Part shown: positions 54,378 through 63,322 of the stretch, one piece after another
Layout: each line of letters opens with the position of its first letter
Position numbering within the stretch: the first letter of the stretch is position 1
DNA from: JAFAHS01 sp046728175
GTDB taxonomy: Bacteria; Desulfobacterota; Binatia; Binatales; Binataceae
Direction: 5' to 3'
Assembly: GCA_046728175.1 (NCBI GenBank)
Contig: JBKPEA010000026.1
Span: 6,791 to 70,790, forward strand
Length of the DNA stretch: 64,000 bases
Program-made: the position numbers and the translations under genes
The notes under the pieces: generated by a model
Seen by the model: only the letters and a program-made list of their open reading frames with translations
What the model was told of the DNA's origin: nothing
Databases searched by the model: none

Positions 54378-55130
54378 ATGCGCTCAATAACATTCAGCGC
54401 GATCGAAGGAATTCCACTGGTCAACAAGGGCGATGATCTGGCCCGGTTGATAGCGGGCGGAATCGAAAAAACCGGCCTCAAGTTGCAGGCCGGCGACATC
54501 GTGGTCGTCTGCCAGAAGGTGGTCTCCAAGGCCGAGGGTCGGGTCGTTGATCTGAAGACTATTGCGCCCTCGGAATTCGCGAACAGCCTGGCGAAACGAT
54601 GGGAGAAAGATCCGCGAGCGGTGGAGCTGGTGCTCAGGCAGACCAACCGGATCGTCAGAAATGAGCGCGGTGTAATCATCGTTGAGACCGGGCAGGGATG
54701 GGTGTGCGCGAACGCAGGCGTCGACGAATCCAACAGCCTGATCGACGATAGCGCGATCCTGTTGCCCGAAGATCCCGATACATCGGCGGCGAGAATTCGC
54801 GCCGGACTGAAAAACCTGTGCGGGCTCGATATTGCGGTTCTGGTCACCGACACCTTCGGGCGGCCGTGGCGCGACGGTCTCACCGAGATCTGTCTTGGGA
54901 TAGCGGGGATGAACCCGATCCTCGATCTGCGCGGGACCACGGACCTGGGCGGCCGCGAACTTCATCACACGGTCGTGGCGATCGCGGACGAACTGGCGGC
55001 AGCTGCAGGCCTGTTGATGGAAAAAGCCGCCGCCGTTCCGGCGGTTTTGGTGCGTGGTTATGCCTACCAGCCGTTTGAGGGAAGTGCCAAAGTATTGATT
55101 CGACCGGCCGAAGCAGATTTATTCCGCTAG
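54378..55130 (+). CDS. cofE: Coenzyme F420-0:L-glutamate ligase CofE
   Basis: The protein has 250 aa, starting 12 nt after cofD. Only the glutamate-ligase domain is present, with no C-terminal FMN-reductase domain as in actinobacterial FbiB. Motifs: IPLVNKGDDLARLI, DIVVVCQKVVSKAEGRVVDL, NAGVDESNSL, VLVTDTFGRPWRDGLTEICL and RELHHTVVAIADELAAAAGL. It adds one or more glutamates to F420-0 with GTP. If dehydro-F420-0 is the intermediate, its reductase must be encoded elsewhere. It completes the F420 pathway in this window except for the guanylyltransferase step (CofC/FbiD). Confidence 0.94.
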   Translation: MRSITFSAIEGIPLVNKGDDLARLIAGGIEKTGLKLQAGDIVVVCQKVVSKAEGRVVDLKTIAPSEFANSLAKRWEKDPRAVELVLRQTNRIVRNERGVIIVETGQGWVCANAGVDESNSLIDDSAILLPEDPDTSAARIRAGLKNLCGLDIAVLVTDTFGRPWRDGLTEICLGIAGMNPILDLRGTTDLGGRELHHTVVAIADELAAAAGLLMEKAAAVPAVLVRGYAYQPFEGSAKVLIRPAEADLFR

Positions 55131-55133
55131 CCC

Positions 55134-56144
55134 GTGAAGAAAGCAAAGGCAATCGAGCTGGTTCACCCCCAGGCTGCTTCTGCACCGAATCCCGCGCGGG
55201 TGGTGGAACGCGATCTTGCCGCCGCGGAGGCCAAACTTAAACGTCTGCTCGACTCGAATGAGTCGCTGATTTCGGAGGTGTGTCACTATCTGGTCGACGG
55301 CGGTGGCAAGCGACTGCGTCCGACCTTCGTGCTCCTCGTGTATCGAGCATGTGGCGGGAGTGACGAGAAAGTTATCGATGCGATCGACGCCGGAATCGCG
55401 CTGGAACTGATTCACTCTGCAACACTGCTGCACGACGACATTATCGACGGTGGCAAGCTCCGGCGCGGTAAACCGAGCGCGCTGGCGCGGTACGGCTTTG
55501 CGCCGACGCTCATCGCGGGAGACTTCCTGTTCTGCCGCGCGTTCGAACTGTGCGGCCGCTTCGAAGAGCACCTGGTGCGCATCGCGGCCCAGGCATGCAT
55601 CGAATTGACTGAGGGCGAGGTGATGGAAGGGCGGCTCAGACATAGCCCGGTCGCCACAATTCGCGACTATCGCGCGGTTATCACCCGCAAGACCGCATCC
55701 CTGTTTCATGCCGGGGGAAAAGTCGCCGCCGATCTTGCCGGCGCTGCGCGCTACACGATCGGTGCGATGGCGAAACTCGGCCTCGCGATCGGGTTGGCGT
55801 TCCAGATGATCGATGACGTGCTGGACATCCTTGGACCGGAGGAAAAGATTGGCAAGCCGGTCGGGTCAGACCTGCGCGAAGGCATTCCCTCGCTCCCGGT
55901 AGTGCTGGCGTCGCAACGGAACCCGGAACTCAAGGAGTTGTTTCAGAACGGCGGCGGGCTTAGCGGCGTCGCCTTCGATCGCGCGCTGGAAATCCTGCGC
56001 GATCCTGAGTTGATCGCGGAGGCGCGCTCGCTGGCGTCGGTGGAAGTCAGGAATGCGCGCGAGATGCTTAACGAGCTCCGTCCGTCGCCCTATCGGGACG
56101 GTCTCGCAATTCTGATCGACGAGCAAATCGACCGCGAAGTCTGA
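55134..56144 (+). CDS. Polyprenyl diphosphate synthase
   Basis: The protein has 336 aa from GTG, 3 nt after cofE. Trans-prenyltransferase: the first aspartate-rich motif is in LLHDDIIDGG, the second in MIDDVLDILGP, and GGGKRLRPTFVLL holds the IPP-binding residues. The bases before DDxxD (SATLLH) suggest a long-chain product, such as octaprenyl diphosphate for quinones, but chain length cannot be assigned. Its position at the end of the F420 operon may be incidental co-transcription. Confidence 0.92.
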   Translation: MKKAKAIELVHPQAASAPNPARVVERDLAAAEAKLKRLLDSNESLISEVCHYLVDGGGKRLRPTFVLLVYRACGGSDEKVIDAIDAGIALELIHSATLLHDDIIDGGKLRRGKPSALARYGFAPTLIAGDFLFCRAFELCGRFEEHLVRIAAQACIELTEGEVMEGRLRHSPVATIRDYRAVITRKTASLFHAGGKVAADLAGAARYTIGAMAKLGLAIGLAFQMIDDVLDILGPEEKIGKPVGSDLREGIPSLPVVLASQRNPELKELFQNGGGLSGVAFDRALEILRDPELIAEARSLASVEVRNAREMLNELRPSPYRDGLAILIDEQIDREV

Positions 56145-56155
56145 CCTGCGCCTCT

Positions 56156-56515
56156 CTATCCCTTGCGGCACACCACTTCGATGTTGTTGCCGTCCGGATC
56201 GTACACGAATGCGGCGTAGTAGTTCGGATGGTATTGCGCTCGCACTCCCGGTTGTCCATTGTCTCGGCCGCCGGCTGCCAGGGCGGCGCGGTAGAACGCA
56301 TCGACGGCTGCGCGATTAGCAGCGGAGAACGCAATATGCAACGGATCGCGTGACTCAGTTCCGCCGATCCAGAACGACGGAAACGCTTCGTCGCCCATGC
56401 CGACGGCAGTGGGTAAATCAAAAATCACCTTATACCCGAGCGGGGTGAGCGCGGCGACAAAAAACTGCTTGCTCCGCCCAAGCTCGGAGACTGGAATGCC
56501 GATGTGATCGAGCAT
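56156..56515 (-). CDS. VOC family (glyoxalase/bleomycin-resistance-type) protein
   Basis: The protein has 119 aa from ATG 56515, with GGGAG about 10 nt upstream; the open frame is longer without support. The fold reads MLDHIGIPVSELGRSKQFFV, FPSFWIGGTESRDPLHIAFS, then FVYDPDGNNIEVVCRKG, with a histidine at residue 4, one in LHIAFS and the final glutamate E as possible metal ligands. The specific reaction is unknown. It is convergent with the polyprenyl synthase gene. Confidence 0.88.
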   Translation of the reverse strand: MLDHIGIPVSELGRSKQFFVAALTPLGYKVIFDLPTAVGMGDEAFPSFWIGGTESRDPLHIAFSAANRAAVDAFYRAALAAGGRDNGQPGVRAQYHPNYYAAFVYDPDGNNIEVVCRKG

Positions 56516-56773
56516 CTTGTCACTCTCCCGAAGACGTGCCCAACCATTGCCAGATGGCTCGAATGCTGTCCAGCCGGACGGTGCGGCGGTCGGGTCCGCG
56601 ACCCGGTCAATCCCCAGGATTCGGCGCAGTCCACGCCGTGCTTGCTCGTTGGGTGTATGGCCGCGCCGAAACCAGGGTGAGCGGGGTCCGGGCTCCATTG
56701 TTTTATGCGCACCGGTGATTACGTCAATGGTCGTTGCTTCCCTGTGAGCGCATTAGGGGTTAGCTTGTCTCGA

Positions 56774-57709
56774 ATGGAGGGGCAGCAAGCGTACCCCAAC
56801 CTGGTCGCAACCTACTCAATTGTGGCGCGCGATCCGGCCAGCGGACGGCTTGGGGTCGCGGTGCAATCGCACTATTTTTCCGTGGGCTCGGTCGTCACGT
56901 GGGCTGAAGCCGGCGTTGGATCGGTGGCGACCCAATCCTTCGTTGATCCCAGTTACGGAAAGCTCGGGCTTGATCTGATGCGTTCGGGGCGAAATGCGCC
57001 CGATACTCTGGCGGGCCTGGCAGCAGCGGACTCCGAGCGTGAGGTGCGTCAGGTTGCGATGGTCGACGCCAACGGAAATGCCGCGGCCCATACTGGCGCG
57101 AGATGCATCGCCGAAGCGGGCCACATCGTGGGCGAGGGATTTTCGGTTCAGGCCAACATGATGCATCACCAGAGCGTGTGGCCCGCGATGGCGGACGCGT
57201 ATCGAGCAACCAGCGGCGACCTACCCGATCGTTTGATGGCGGCGCTGGAGGCGGCAGAGGGCGAGGGCGGTGACATCCGAGGAATGCAATCTGCGGCGAT
57301 GTTGGTAGTCGATGCGAGTGCGACCGGACGGCCGTGGGCCGAGCGCATGATCGATATCCGGGTGGAAGACGCTGCCCAGCCGCTGGTGGAACTCAAACGG
57401 CTGCTGGGGGTGCGGCGCGCCTACCTTTGTCGCATAGCTGCCGAGACCGCATTCGCGCGCCACGAGATCGAGGCGGGCGACCGCGAGTATCGGAAAGCGC
57501 AGGCACTGATCGGAGACAATCCTGAGATGCGCTTCTGGCATGCGATCGCGTTGGTCAATGCAGAACGCCTCGAGGATGCGTTGCCGCTTTTCAAAGAAGT
57601 GTTTGCCAAGGACCAGCGCTGGCTGGAATTGGCAGAACGCCTTGGCGCCATCGGGCGGCTGCCCGCCGACCCGGCGCTGATGGCGAAGATCCGTTCGGCA
57701 CTGCGCTGA
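56774..57709 (+). CDS. DUF1028 family protein (Ntn-hydrolase-like)
   Basis: The protein has 311 aa from ATG 56774; an upstream ATG at 56705 adds residues without support. The DUF1028 core is clear: TYSIVARDPASGRLGVAVQS, TWAEAGVGSVATQSFVDPSY, GARCIAEAGHIVGEGFSVQA and NMMHHQSVWPAMADAYRAT. The C-terminal part (from about residue 215) is a helical repeat-like tail (LVELKRLLGVRRAYLCRIAA), often present in the family. No reaction is established, though the fold is that of N-terminal nucleophile hydrolases. It stands alone. Confidence 0.9.
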   Translation: MEGQQAYPNLVATYSIVARDPASGRLGVAVQSHYFSVGSVVTWAEAGVGSVATQSFVDPSYGKLGLDLMRSGRNAPDTLAGLAAADSEREVRQVAMVDANGNAAAHTGARCIAEAGHIVGEGFSVQANMMHHQSVWPAMADAYRATSGDLPDRLMAALEAAEGEGGDIRGMQSAAMLVVDASATGRPWAERMIDIRVEDAAQPLVELKRLLGVRRAYLCRIAAETAFARHEIEAGDREYRKAQALIGDNPEMRFWHAIALVNAERLEDALPLFKEVFAKDQRWLELAERLGAIGRLPADPALMAKIRSALR

Positions 57710-57893
57710 GCACAGGACCACCTAAAATTCGGTGGCGCCCTCCACCCGCACGCACCATGCGCGGCTGGTTTGCGGCCGAGAACTCCGGCCAGTTGGTGTG
57801 GTGGAGACCAGCGCGCCTTTCCGGTTTGTTGCGGTCCTCTGGCCTGGGCTATCCTGACTGCAAGGTTCTCATGTCTCCAGGAGACCAGCGCTC

Positions 57894-58919
57894 ATGTCTC
57901 AACCCGAAGGCGCGCGGGCCGCTGCGGAGCCCGCAGCGCGAGTCGAGCAGGAACTTCAGCTCTACTACTGGATGAAGCTGGTTCGCGCTTTCGAAGAGCG
58001 CGTCTCACGCCTGCATCGGCAAAACAAGATTTTTGGCGGCGTTTATTCCGGCGCCGGCCAGGAGGCGATCGTTGCCGGGATCTGTGCTTCGCTGCGCGAC
58101 GGAGATTTTGTTGCGCCGCTCCATCGCGACCTTGGAGTCTTTCTGGTGCGGGGCGTCGATCCCGGCCGCTTGATGGCCCAGTTGATGGGCAAGGAGACCG
58201 GGCTCTCGCGCGGCAAGGACTCCTTTCTGCACGGCGGCGACCTCGAGCACGGGATTTTCGGATCGACCTCGATGCTGGGTTCCTCGCTGCCGATCGCGGT
58301 GGGTGCCGCGCTCAAATTCCGGATGAAGCGCGAGAAGAACATCGCGGTGGCGTTCTTCGGTGAAGGCGCCTCCTCGCGCGGCGACGTGCACGAGGCGATG
58401 AACTTCGCTGGCGTGCACAAGCTGCCGGTGCTGTTCGTGTGCGAGAACAATCGCTACGCCTACTCGACCCCGCTCGAAAAGCAGATGGCTGTCGAGGACG
58501 TGGCGGACCGGGCGCAGGCCTACGGATTCAAAGGCCACGTGGTTTCCGGCAACGATTTGCTGGAGGTGCTCGAGGTCACCGAGCGGGTGGTGGCGCGAAT
58601 CCGCAATGGCGAGGGGCCAGCGCTGATCGAATGCAAAACCTATCGTTATCGCGGACACAGCGAGCACGACGCCGCGCTCTACCGGGACCAGGAGGAGCTA
58701 ATCGAGTGGCAGAGCCGCGACCCGATCCCCCGTTACGAGCTGTTCCTGGAAAAAAAGGGCCACGACGTGAAACATATCCGCGAACAGATCGACGAACGTG
58801 TGCAGAAGGTGGTGCAGGACGCGGTGGATTTTGCGGAGCACAGCGCTCTACCCAAAGCTGAAGAAGCACTTGAAGATTTGACGGCTCCCTCGCCGGCCCC
58901 CGCGCCCAAGGGCAGGTAG
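57894..58919 (+). CDS. Alpha-keto acid dehydrogenase E1 component, alpha subunit (pyruvate/acetoin type)
   Basis: The protein has 341 aa, with GGAG 10 nt upstream. Thiamine diphosphate enzyme: the motif for ThDP/Mg binding is GDVHEAMNFAGVHKLPVLFV followed by CENNRYAYSTP, starting in VAFFGEGASSRGDVHEA. HRDLGVFLVRGVDP and KDSFLHGGDLEHGIFGSTSM are substrate-site motifs of PDH/acetoin dehydrogenase E1alpha. With E1beta and E2 it oxidatively decarboxylates pyruvate or acetoin to acetyl-CoA. Pyruvate and acetoin cannot be told apart by sequence alone. No E3 gene is adjacent. Confidence 0.93.
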   Translation: MSQPEGARAAAEPAARVEQELQLYYWMKLVRAFEERVSRLHRQNKIFGGVYSGAGQEAIVAGICASLRDGDFVAPLHRDLGVFLVRGVDPGRLMAQLMGKETGLSRGKDSFLHGGDLEHGIFGSTSMLGSSLPIAVGAALKFRMKREKNIAVAFFGEGASSRGDVHEAMNFAGVHKLPVLFVCENNRYAYSTPLEKQMAVEDVADRAQAYGFKGHVVSGNDLLEVLEVTERVVARIRNGEGPALIECKTYRYRGHSEHDAALYRDQEELIEWQSRDPIPRYELFLEKKGHDVKHIREQIDERVQKVVQDAVDFAEHSALPKAEEALEDLTAPSPAPAPKGR

Positions 58920-58929
58920 GAGACGCGCG

Positions 58930-59910
58930 ATGGAGATGACCTACGTCAAGGCGATCAACTCGGCGTTGCTCGAGGAGATGCGGCGCGACGAGAACGTATT
59001 CGTCATGGGCGAGGACGTTGCGGAGCTGGGTGGAGCATTCAAGGCCACCGAAGGTCTGCTGGAGGCGTTCGGCGAGGAGCGGGTAATCGATACCCCCATC
59101 TCCGAAGCCCTGATCGTCGGGGCCGGAATCGGCGCGGCGGTTCTCGGGCTGCGCCCCGTGCTCGAAATGCAATTTGCCGACTTCATCTCATGTGCCTTCG
59201 ATCAGATCGTCAACTCGGCCGCGACTCTCCGCTATCGTCACGGCGGTCGTGCGGCCTGCCCGATCGTCGTGCGTGCGCCCTCAGGCGCGGGAATTCATGG
59301 CGCGCTGTTCCATTCGCAGAATCCCGAAGCGTGGTTTGCCCGCGTACCGGGGCTCAAGGTGGTGACGCCGGCCACGGTATATGACGCCAAGGGGTTGCTG
59401 AAGAGCGCCATCCGCGACAACAACCCGGTCATCTACTTCGAGCACAAACGCTTGTATCGCAGTATCAAGGAGGACCTCCCGGAAGGCGATTTCACGGTAC
59501 CGATCGGCGTCGCGGAACTGCGCAAGGAAGGCACTGATCTTTCGCTCATCACTTATGGGGGAACCTTGGCGCAGTCGCTCGATGCGGCGAGGATCGTGGA
59601 AAAGGAAAATGGCCTGTCGGTGGAAGTTATCGATCTGCGGACCTTGCTGCCGCTCGATCGCGAGGCCATTCTCGCAACCGCCCGGAAAACCGGAAAAGTG
59701 TTGGTGGTGCACGAAGATCGGCTCACCGGCGGGATCGGCGGCGAAGTTGCGGCGCTAGTCGGCGAGTTCGCCTTCGAGTCCCTCGATGGACCGGTCCGCC
59801 GGCTCGCCGCGCTCGACACGCATACCGCTTTCAGCCCCCCGCTGGAGGAAGCAATCCTTCCGAACACCAACAAGATCGTCGACGCAATTCGGGACCTGGC
59901 AGCGTACTGA
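58930..59910 (+). CDS. Alpha-keto acid dehydrogenase E1 component, beta subunit
   Basis: The protein has 326 aa, 10 nt after E1alpha, with a GGAG ribosome site overlapping that gene's stop. It has the transketolase-like fold: VFVMGEDVAELGGAFKATEG, DTPISEALIVGAGIGAAVLG, LEMQFADFISCAFDQIVNSA, the ThDP contact PIVVRAPSGAGIHGALFHSQ, and HEDRLTGGIGGEVAALVGEF. It pairs with E1alpha to form the heterotetrameric decarboxylase. Confidence 0.94.
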   Translation: MEMTYVKAINSALLEEMRRDENVFVMGEDVAELGGAFKATEGLLEAFGEERVIDTPISEALIVGAGIGAAVLGLRPVLEMQFADFISCAFDQIVNSAATLRYRHGGRAACPIVVRAPSGAGIHGALFHSQNPEAWFARVPGLKVVTPATVYDAKGLLKSAIRDNNPVIYFEHKRLYRSIKEDLPEGDFTVPIGVAELRKEGTDLSLITYGGTLAQSLDAARIVEKENGLSVEVIDLRTLLPLDREAILATARKTGKVLVVHEDRLTGGIGGEVAALVGEFAFESLDGPVRRLAALDTHTAFSPPLEEAILPNTNKIVDAIRDLAAY

Positions 59911-59911
59911 T

Positions 59912-61321
59912 ATGGCTATCGAAGTCGCGATGCCGCAAATGGGCGAGAGCGTAGTGGAAGGAACCGTCACCAAGTGGCTGGTGAAGGAGGGTGACCTGGT
60001 CAAGGAGGATCAGCCGCTGTGCGAGATCTCCACCGACAAAGTTGATACCGAAATCCCATCGCCCGGGACGGGGCGGATCGCGAGGATAGTTGCGCAGGAA
60101 GGAGAGACGATTCCAGTTGGAGGCAAGCTCGCGATCATCGAAGAGCGCGAGGGCGGACGCGTGCAAGAAAGCGCTCCCGGGACCCCGGTGAAGCCTTCGC
60201 GGCCCCAGGCGCTCGAGCCGCCGCTGCGCAGAGCGGGAGGCGAAGCGCGGTCGGAACCCGGCCTTGCCACAACAATCTCACCGGCTGTCGTGATCAGCTC
60301 CGCTCTGCGTCGCGCGCAAGCCCCGCCGAGAAGCGACGGGGGAGCGCCGCGGCGCTATTCTCCGGTGGTACTGCGGATGGCGCAGGAACATGGCGTCGAT
60401 CTCGATCTGATCTCCGGCACGGGAATCGACGGGCGGGTAACCAAGCGCGATCTCCAGCAGTATCTGGATTCGCTGCGCAGCGGGTCGGCTGCGGTGGCGG
60501 GCGCGAAACCTGCGCTGTCTGGGGCAGTCGTCACGTCCCCGCTCAAAGCCGTGCCCCCCGCAGCCACAGCGGCGGGACACGCGGGCGCAACGTATTCGCC
60601 GCCTGTCTATCAGCCCCACCAGGGTGATGTAACCGAACCCTTCACGCGCCGGCGCAAGCTCATCGCGGAGCATATGGTCTATTCAAAGACTCATTCTCCG
60701 CACGTGGGGACGCTGGCCGAGATTGACATGACCCGCGTGACCCGCCTGCGTGACGCGCACAAACGGGGGTTTCAGGAGCGCGAAGGGTTCGGGCTTACCT
60801 TGCTGCCTCTGGTGGCGGCCGCGACGGTACGCGCGCTCAAGGAATTCCCGCGGATGAACGCGGCGGTGGTGGGCGATTCCCTGGTAATCAGGAAGGAAAT
60901 CAACCTCGGCATCGCGATGGACACCGAGGAAGGCTTGCTGGTGCCCGTGCTCAAGCGCGCTGAAGGAATGTCGGTAGTCGGTATCGCGCGCGAAATCGAA
61001 ACCTTGCGCCGCAAGATTGCCGACCGCAAGATCACCGCCGACGAGCTGGCCGGTGGGAGTTTTACCGTGTCGAACCCCGGTCGCGAGGGCAATCTTTTTG
61101 GCTTCGCGATCATCAATCAGCCCCAGATGGGAATTCTGCGCATGGGCGAACTCAAGAGGCGGCCGGTGGTGATCGATGTCGACGGCGAAGATGCCATCGC
61201 GATTCGGGCGATGATGTATCTGGCGCTCTCGTACGATCATCGGGTCATCGACGGCGTGCTGGGAAACCGGTTTCTGTATCGAACGGGAAAAATTATCGAG
61301 GAAGCCGACTTCGAACTCTGA
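59912..61321 (+). CDS. Dihydrolipoamide acyltransferase (E2)
   Basis: The protein has 469 aa from ATG 59912. The preceding stop codon is TGA at 59908-59910, so coupled translation is likely and no separate ribosome site is seen. The lipoyl domain has K43 in CEISTDKVDTEIPSPGTG as attachment site. A long alanine/proline linker is followed by the peripheral-subunit-binding domain (SPVVLRMAQEHGVDLDLISG) and a second linker. The catalytic domain has the active-site motif YDHRVIDG with H443 and D447. It moves the acyl group from lipoamide to CoA. The open frame starts earlier but over E1beta. Confidence 0.94.
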   Translation: MAIEVAMPQMGESVVEGTVTKWLVKEGDLVKEDQPLCEISTDKVDTEIPSPGTGRIARIVAQEGETIPVGGKLAIIEEREGGRVQESAPGTPVKPSRPQALEPPLRRAGGEARSEPGLATTISPAVVISSALRRAQAPPRSDGGAPRRYSPVVLRMAQEHGVDLDLISGTGIDGRVTKRDLQQYLDSLRSGSAAVAGAKPALSGAVVTSPLKAVPPAATAAGHAGATYSPPVYQPHQGDVTEPFTRRRKLIAEHMVYSKTHSPHVGTLAEIDMTRVTRLRDAHKRGFQEREGFGLTLLPLVAAATVRALKEFPRMNAAVVGDSLVIRKEINLGIAMDTEEGLLVPVLKRAEGMSVVGIAREIETLRRKIADRKITADELAGGSFTVSNPGREGNLFGFAIINQPQMGILRMGELKRRPVVIDVDGEDAIAIRAMMYLALSYDHRVIDGVLGNRFLYRTGKIIEEADFEL

Positions 61322-61322
61322 T

Positions 61323-61356
61323 CCTTCCCCTTTATGGGAGCGTGCCGGGGGGAAGG
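61323..61356 (+). terminator. Inverted repeat after the E2 gene, weak terminator candidate
   Basis: CCTTCCCC (61323-61330) and GGGGAAGG (61349-61356) are exact complements with an 18-nt loop. They lie 2 nt after the E2 stop, but no T-tract follows. Confidence 0.35.
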
Positions 61357-61490
61357 CGGTTGGTGATGAAGAGCGGCCGGGTTTGATCGCAACCCGAAGG
61401 AGATCGTTCATGAACCTAAACCGGGTGCGGCCTTCGAGCCTTCCGGTTCGCTTTTGGTCCTGCCCGACATAAGGGAGGAAACTTGGAACC

Positions 61491-62492
61491 ATGAGAGCGA
61501 TGGCGGTGCATGAGCCGGCGCCCATCGAATCGGCGCCGCTTCGCGAAGTCGAGACGGACGTTCCGGATCCCGGACCGGGCGAGATTCTGGTCCGAATTCG
61601 CACCTGCGGCGTGTGCCGTACCGACTTGCACGTTGCCGAAGGCGATCTCCCGCCTCGGCTTCCGCGGGTAATTCCCGGACACGAGATTGTAGGCACCGTC
61701 GAGAAGCGCGGTGTCGGTGCCGCAGGGTTTGCGCAGGGAGCGCGGGTTGGAATCGCATGGTTGCGCGAGACTTGCGGAACCTGCGTCTATTGCCTGCGCG
61801 GTCGCGAGAACCTGTGTCCTAACGCGCGCTTCACGGGATGGGATCATGATGGGGGCTACGCCGAATACGCGGTGGCACGCGAGAAGTTCGTATACCGGTT
61901 GCCGGACACGATTGGCGATGAAGAAGCAGCGCCCTTGATGTGCGCCGGGATCATCGGGTTTCGCGCGATCAAACGCGCCGACATCAGGCCCGGTGCCACC
62001 GTTGGTCTTTACGGATTCGGCGGCTCAGCGCATATTGCGCTGCAAGTGCTGAAGCACTGGGGCTGCCGCGTGTTTGTGATGAGCCGCGGCGGAGTGCACC
62101 GCGACCTCGCATCGCAGCTCGGCGCTGAGTGGATCGGGGACGCGGACGAGGCTCCTCCGGCGCTGCTCGACGCTGCAATCCTGTTCGCACCCGCGGGCAA
62201 CCTGGTGTTGCCGGCGCTGGAAGCACTGGATCGCGGAGGTATTCTAGCGATTGCAGGTATCTATCTGAGTCCTATTCCACAGCTCGATTACGAGAGGCAC
62301 TTGTTTTACGAGCGCGAAATTCGGAGCGTCACGGCCAATACTCGCGCCGACGCGGAAGAGTTCCTCAAAATTGCCGGGGAGGTTCCGGTGCGCACCCACA
62401 CCGTCGCATTCGGGCTGTCGGAGGCCAACGTCGCGCTTGGGATGCTTAAGCACGATGAGATCAAAGGGGCCGCCGTCCTGCGGGTGTCATGA
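61491..62492 (+). CDS. Zinc-dependent alcohol dehydrogenase family protein (AdhP-like)
   Basis: The protein has 333 aa, with GGGAGGAAA upstream of ATG. Catalytic-zinc ligands C in TCGVCRTDLHVAEG and H-E in PGHEIVG. The structural-zinc cysteine cluster is CGTCVYCLRGRENLC. The NAD(P)-binding motif reads GLYGFGGSAHIALQ. The sequence matches the single-domain AdhP/alcohol dehydrogenase group in which alcohols or aldehydes are oxidised or reduced. It lies between the E2 and the nuo genes but has its own ribosome site. Confidence 0.92.
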   Translation: MRAMAVHEPAPIESAPLREVETDVPDPGPGEILVRIRTCGVCRTDLHVAEGDLPPRLPRVIPGHEIVGTVEKRGVGAAGFAQGARVGIAWLRETCGTCVYCLRGRENLCPNARFTGWDHDGGYAEYAVAREKFVYRLPDTIGDEEAAPLMCAGIIGFRAIKRADIRPGATVGLYGFGGSAHIALQVLKHWGCRVFVMSRGGVHRDLASQLGAEWIGDADEAPPALLDAAILFAPAGNLVLPALEALDRGGILAIAGIYLSPIPQLDYERHLFYEREIRSVTANTRADAEEFLKIAGEVPVRTHTVAFGLSEANVALGMLKHDEIKGAAVLRVS

Positions 62493-62755
62493 CGGCTGGT
62501 GGACACACTTGCAGCAAGCTTAATCAACCTTCTCGTTGGCGCGGGAGTCACGTTGAAAGTCGGGGCTCCGAATTCTCCCTAAAGCGTCGGTTTTCCGATC
62601 CTTCGGACCCGGAAAAATGGATTAGTGGATTGGTCGAGAGTCGGGATCTAACGAGATGTTCAGGCTCTGGCACCGAGGCGCGCGAAATCCACCGATTTCC
62701 GGCCGTTCATTGACCGGCGCGAGCATCGCTTGCTAGCTTGGGTTTAGAGGCACCA

Positions 62756-63292
62756 ATGGCAGCCAGTGACGATGTGAAAGCGTTGTCGAAGGGTGACCAA
62801 ATTCTGCTCGGCGACACCGCTATTCTGACTCGCCTAGACAAGGCGCTCGGCTGGGCGCGGAAGTTTTCCATCTTTCCCTATCCTTTCGCGACCGCGTGCT
62901 GCGCGATGGAGTACATGTCGCTGTCCATGACGCCATACGACATCGATCGGTTTGGTGCGCTGCTGCCGCGCTTCACGCCGCGACAAGCGGACCTCCTCAT
63001 GGTCATTGGAACCGTGTCGGTTCGCCAGGGGCCAATCCTGCGCAGGGTCTACGAGCAAATGGGCGAGCCGAAATGGGTAATGGCCTTCGGCGCGTGCGCT
63101 TCAACCGGCGGGTTTTACGACAATTACGCGACCCTTCCGGGTATTGATCGAATCGTGCCGGTCGACGTTTACGTGCCCGGATGTCCGCCGCGGCCCGAGT
63201 CGGTCCTGGACGGGTTGATGGCGTTGCAGCGCAAGATTCAGGGACAGAAGCAGAAACTCCTCGCGCTCAGCGAGAAGCATCAGGCGGCTTAG
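62756..63292 (+). CDS. nuoB: NADH-quinone oxidoreductase subunit B
   Basis: The protein has 178 aa from ATG 62756, with AGAGG upstream. It carries the N2 [4Fe-4S] cluster: C48-C49 in ATACCAMEY, C in FGACASTGGFYDNY, and C in YVPGCPPRPESVLDG. The conserved segment RFTPRQADLLMVIGTVSV is intact. It sits at the end of the iron-sulfur chain of complex I, next to the quinone site. Unlike usual nuo operons there is no nuoA before it and nuoF follows directly. It is transcribed with nuoF (30 nt apart). Confidence 0.94.
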   Translation: MAASDDVKALSKGDQILLGDTAILTRLDKALGWARKFSIFPYPFATACCAMEYMSLSMTPYDIDRFGALLPRFTPRQADLLMVIGTVSVRQGPILRRVYEQMGEPKWVMAFGACASTGGFYDNYATLPGIDRIVPVDVYVPGCPPRPESVLDGLMALQRKIQGQKQKLLALSEKHQAA

Positions 63293-63322
63293 TTCGGACC
63301 GCTGCCCGTCAATCGGTACGCG

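Noticed and set aside
57860..57900. Short duplicated motif CTCATGTCTC before the E1alpha gene
   Set aside because: A 10-nt repeat over one start codon; the second copy has the better ribosome site, and the first has no open frame of any length.
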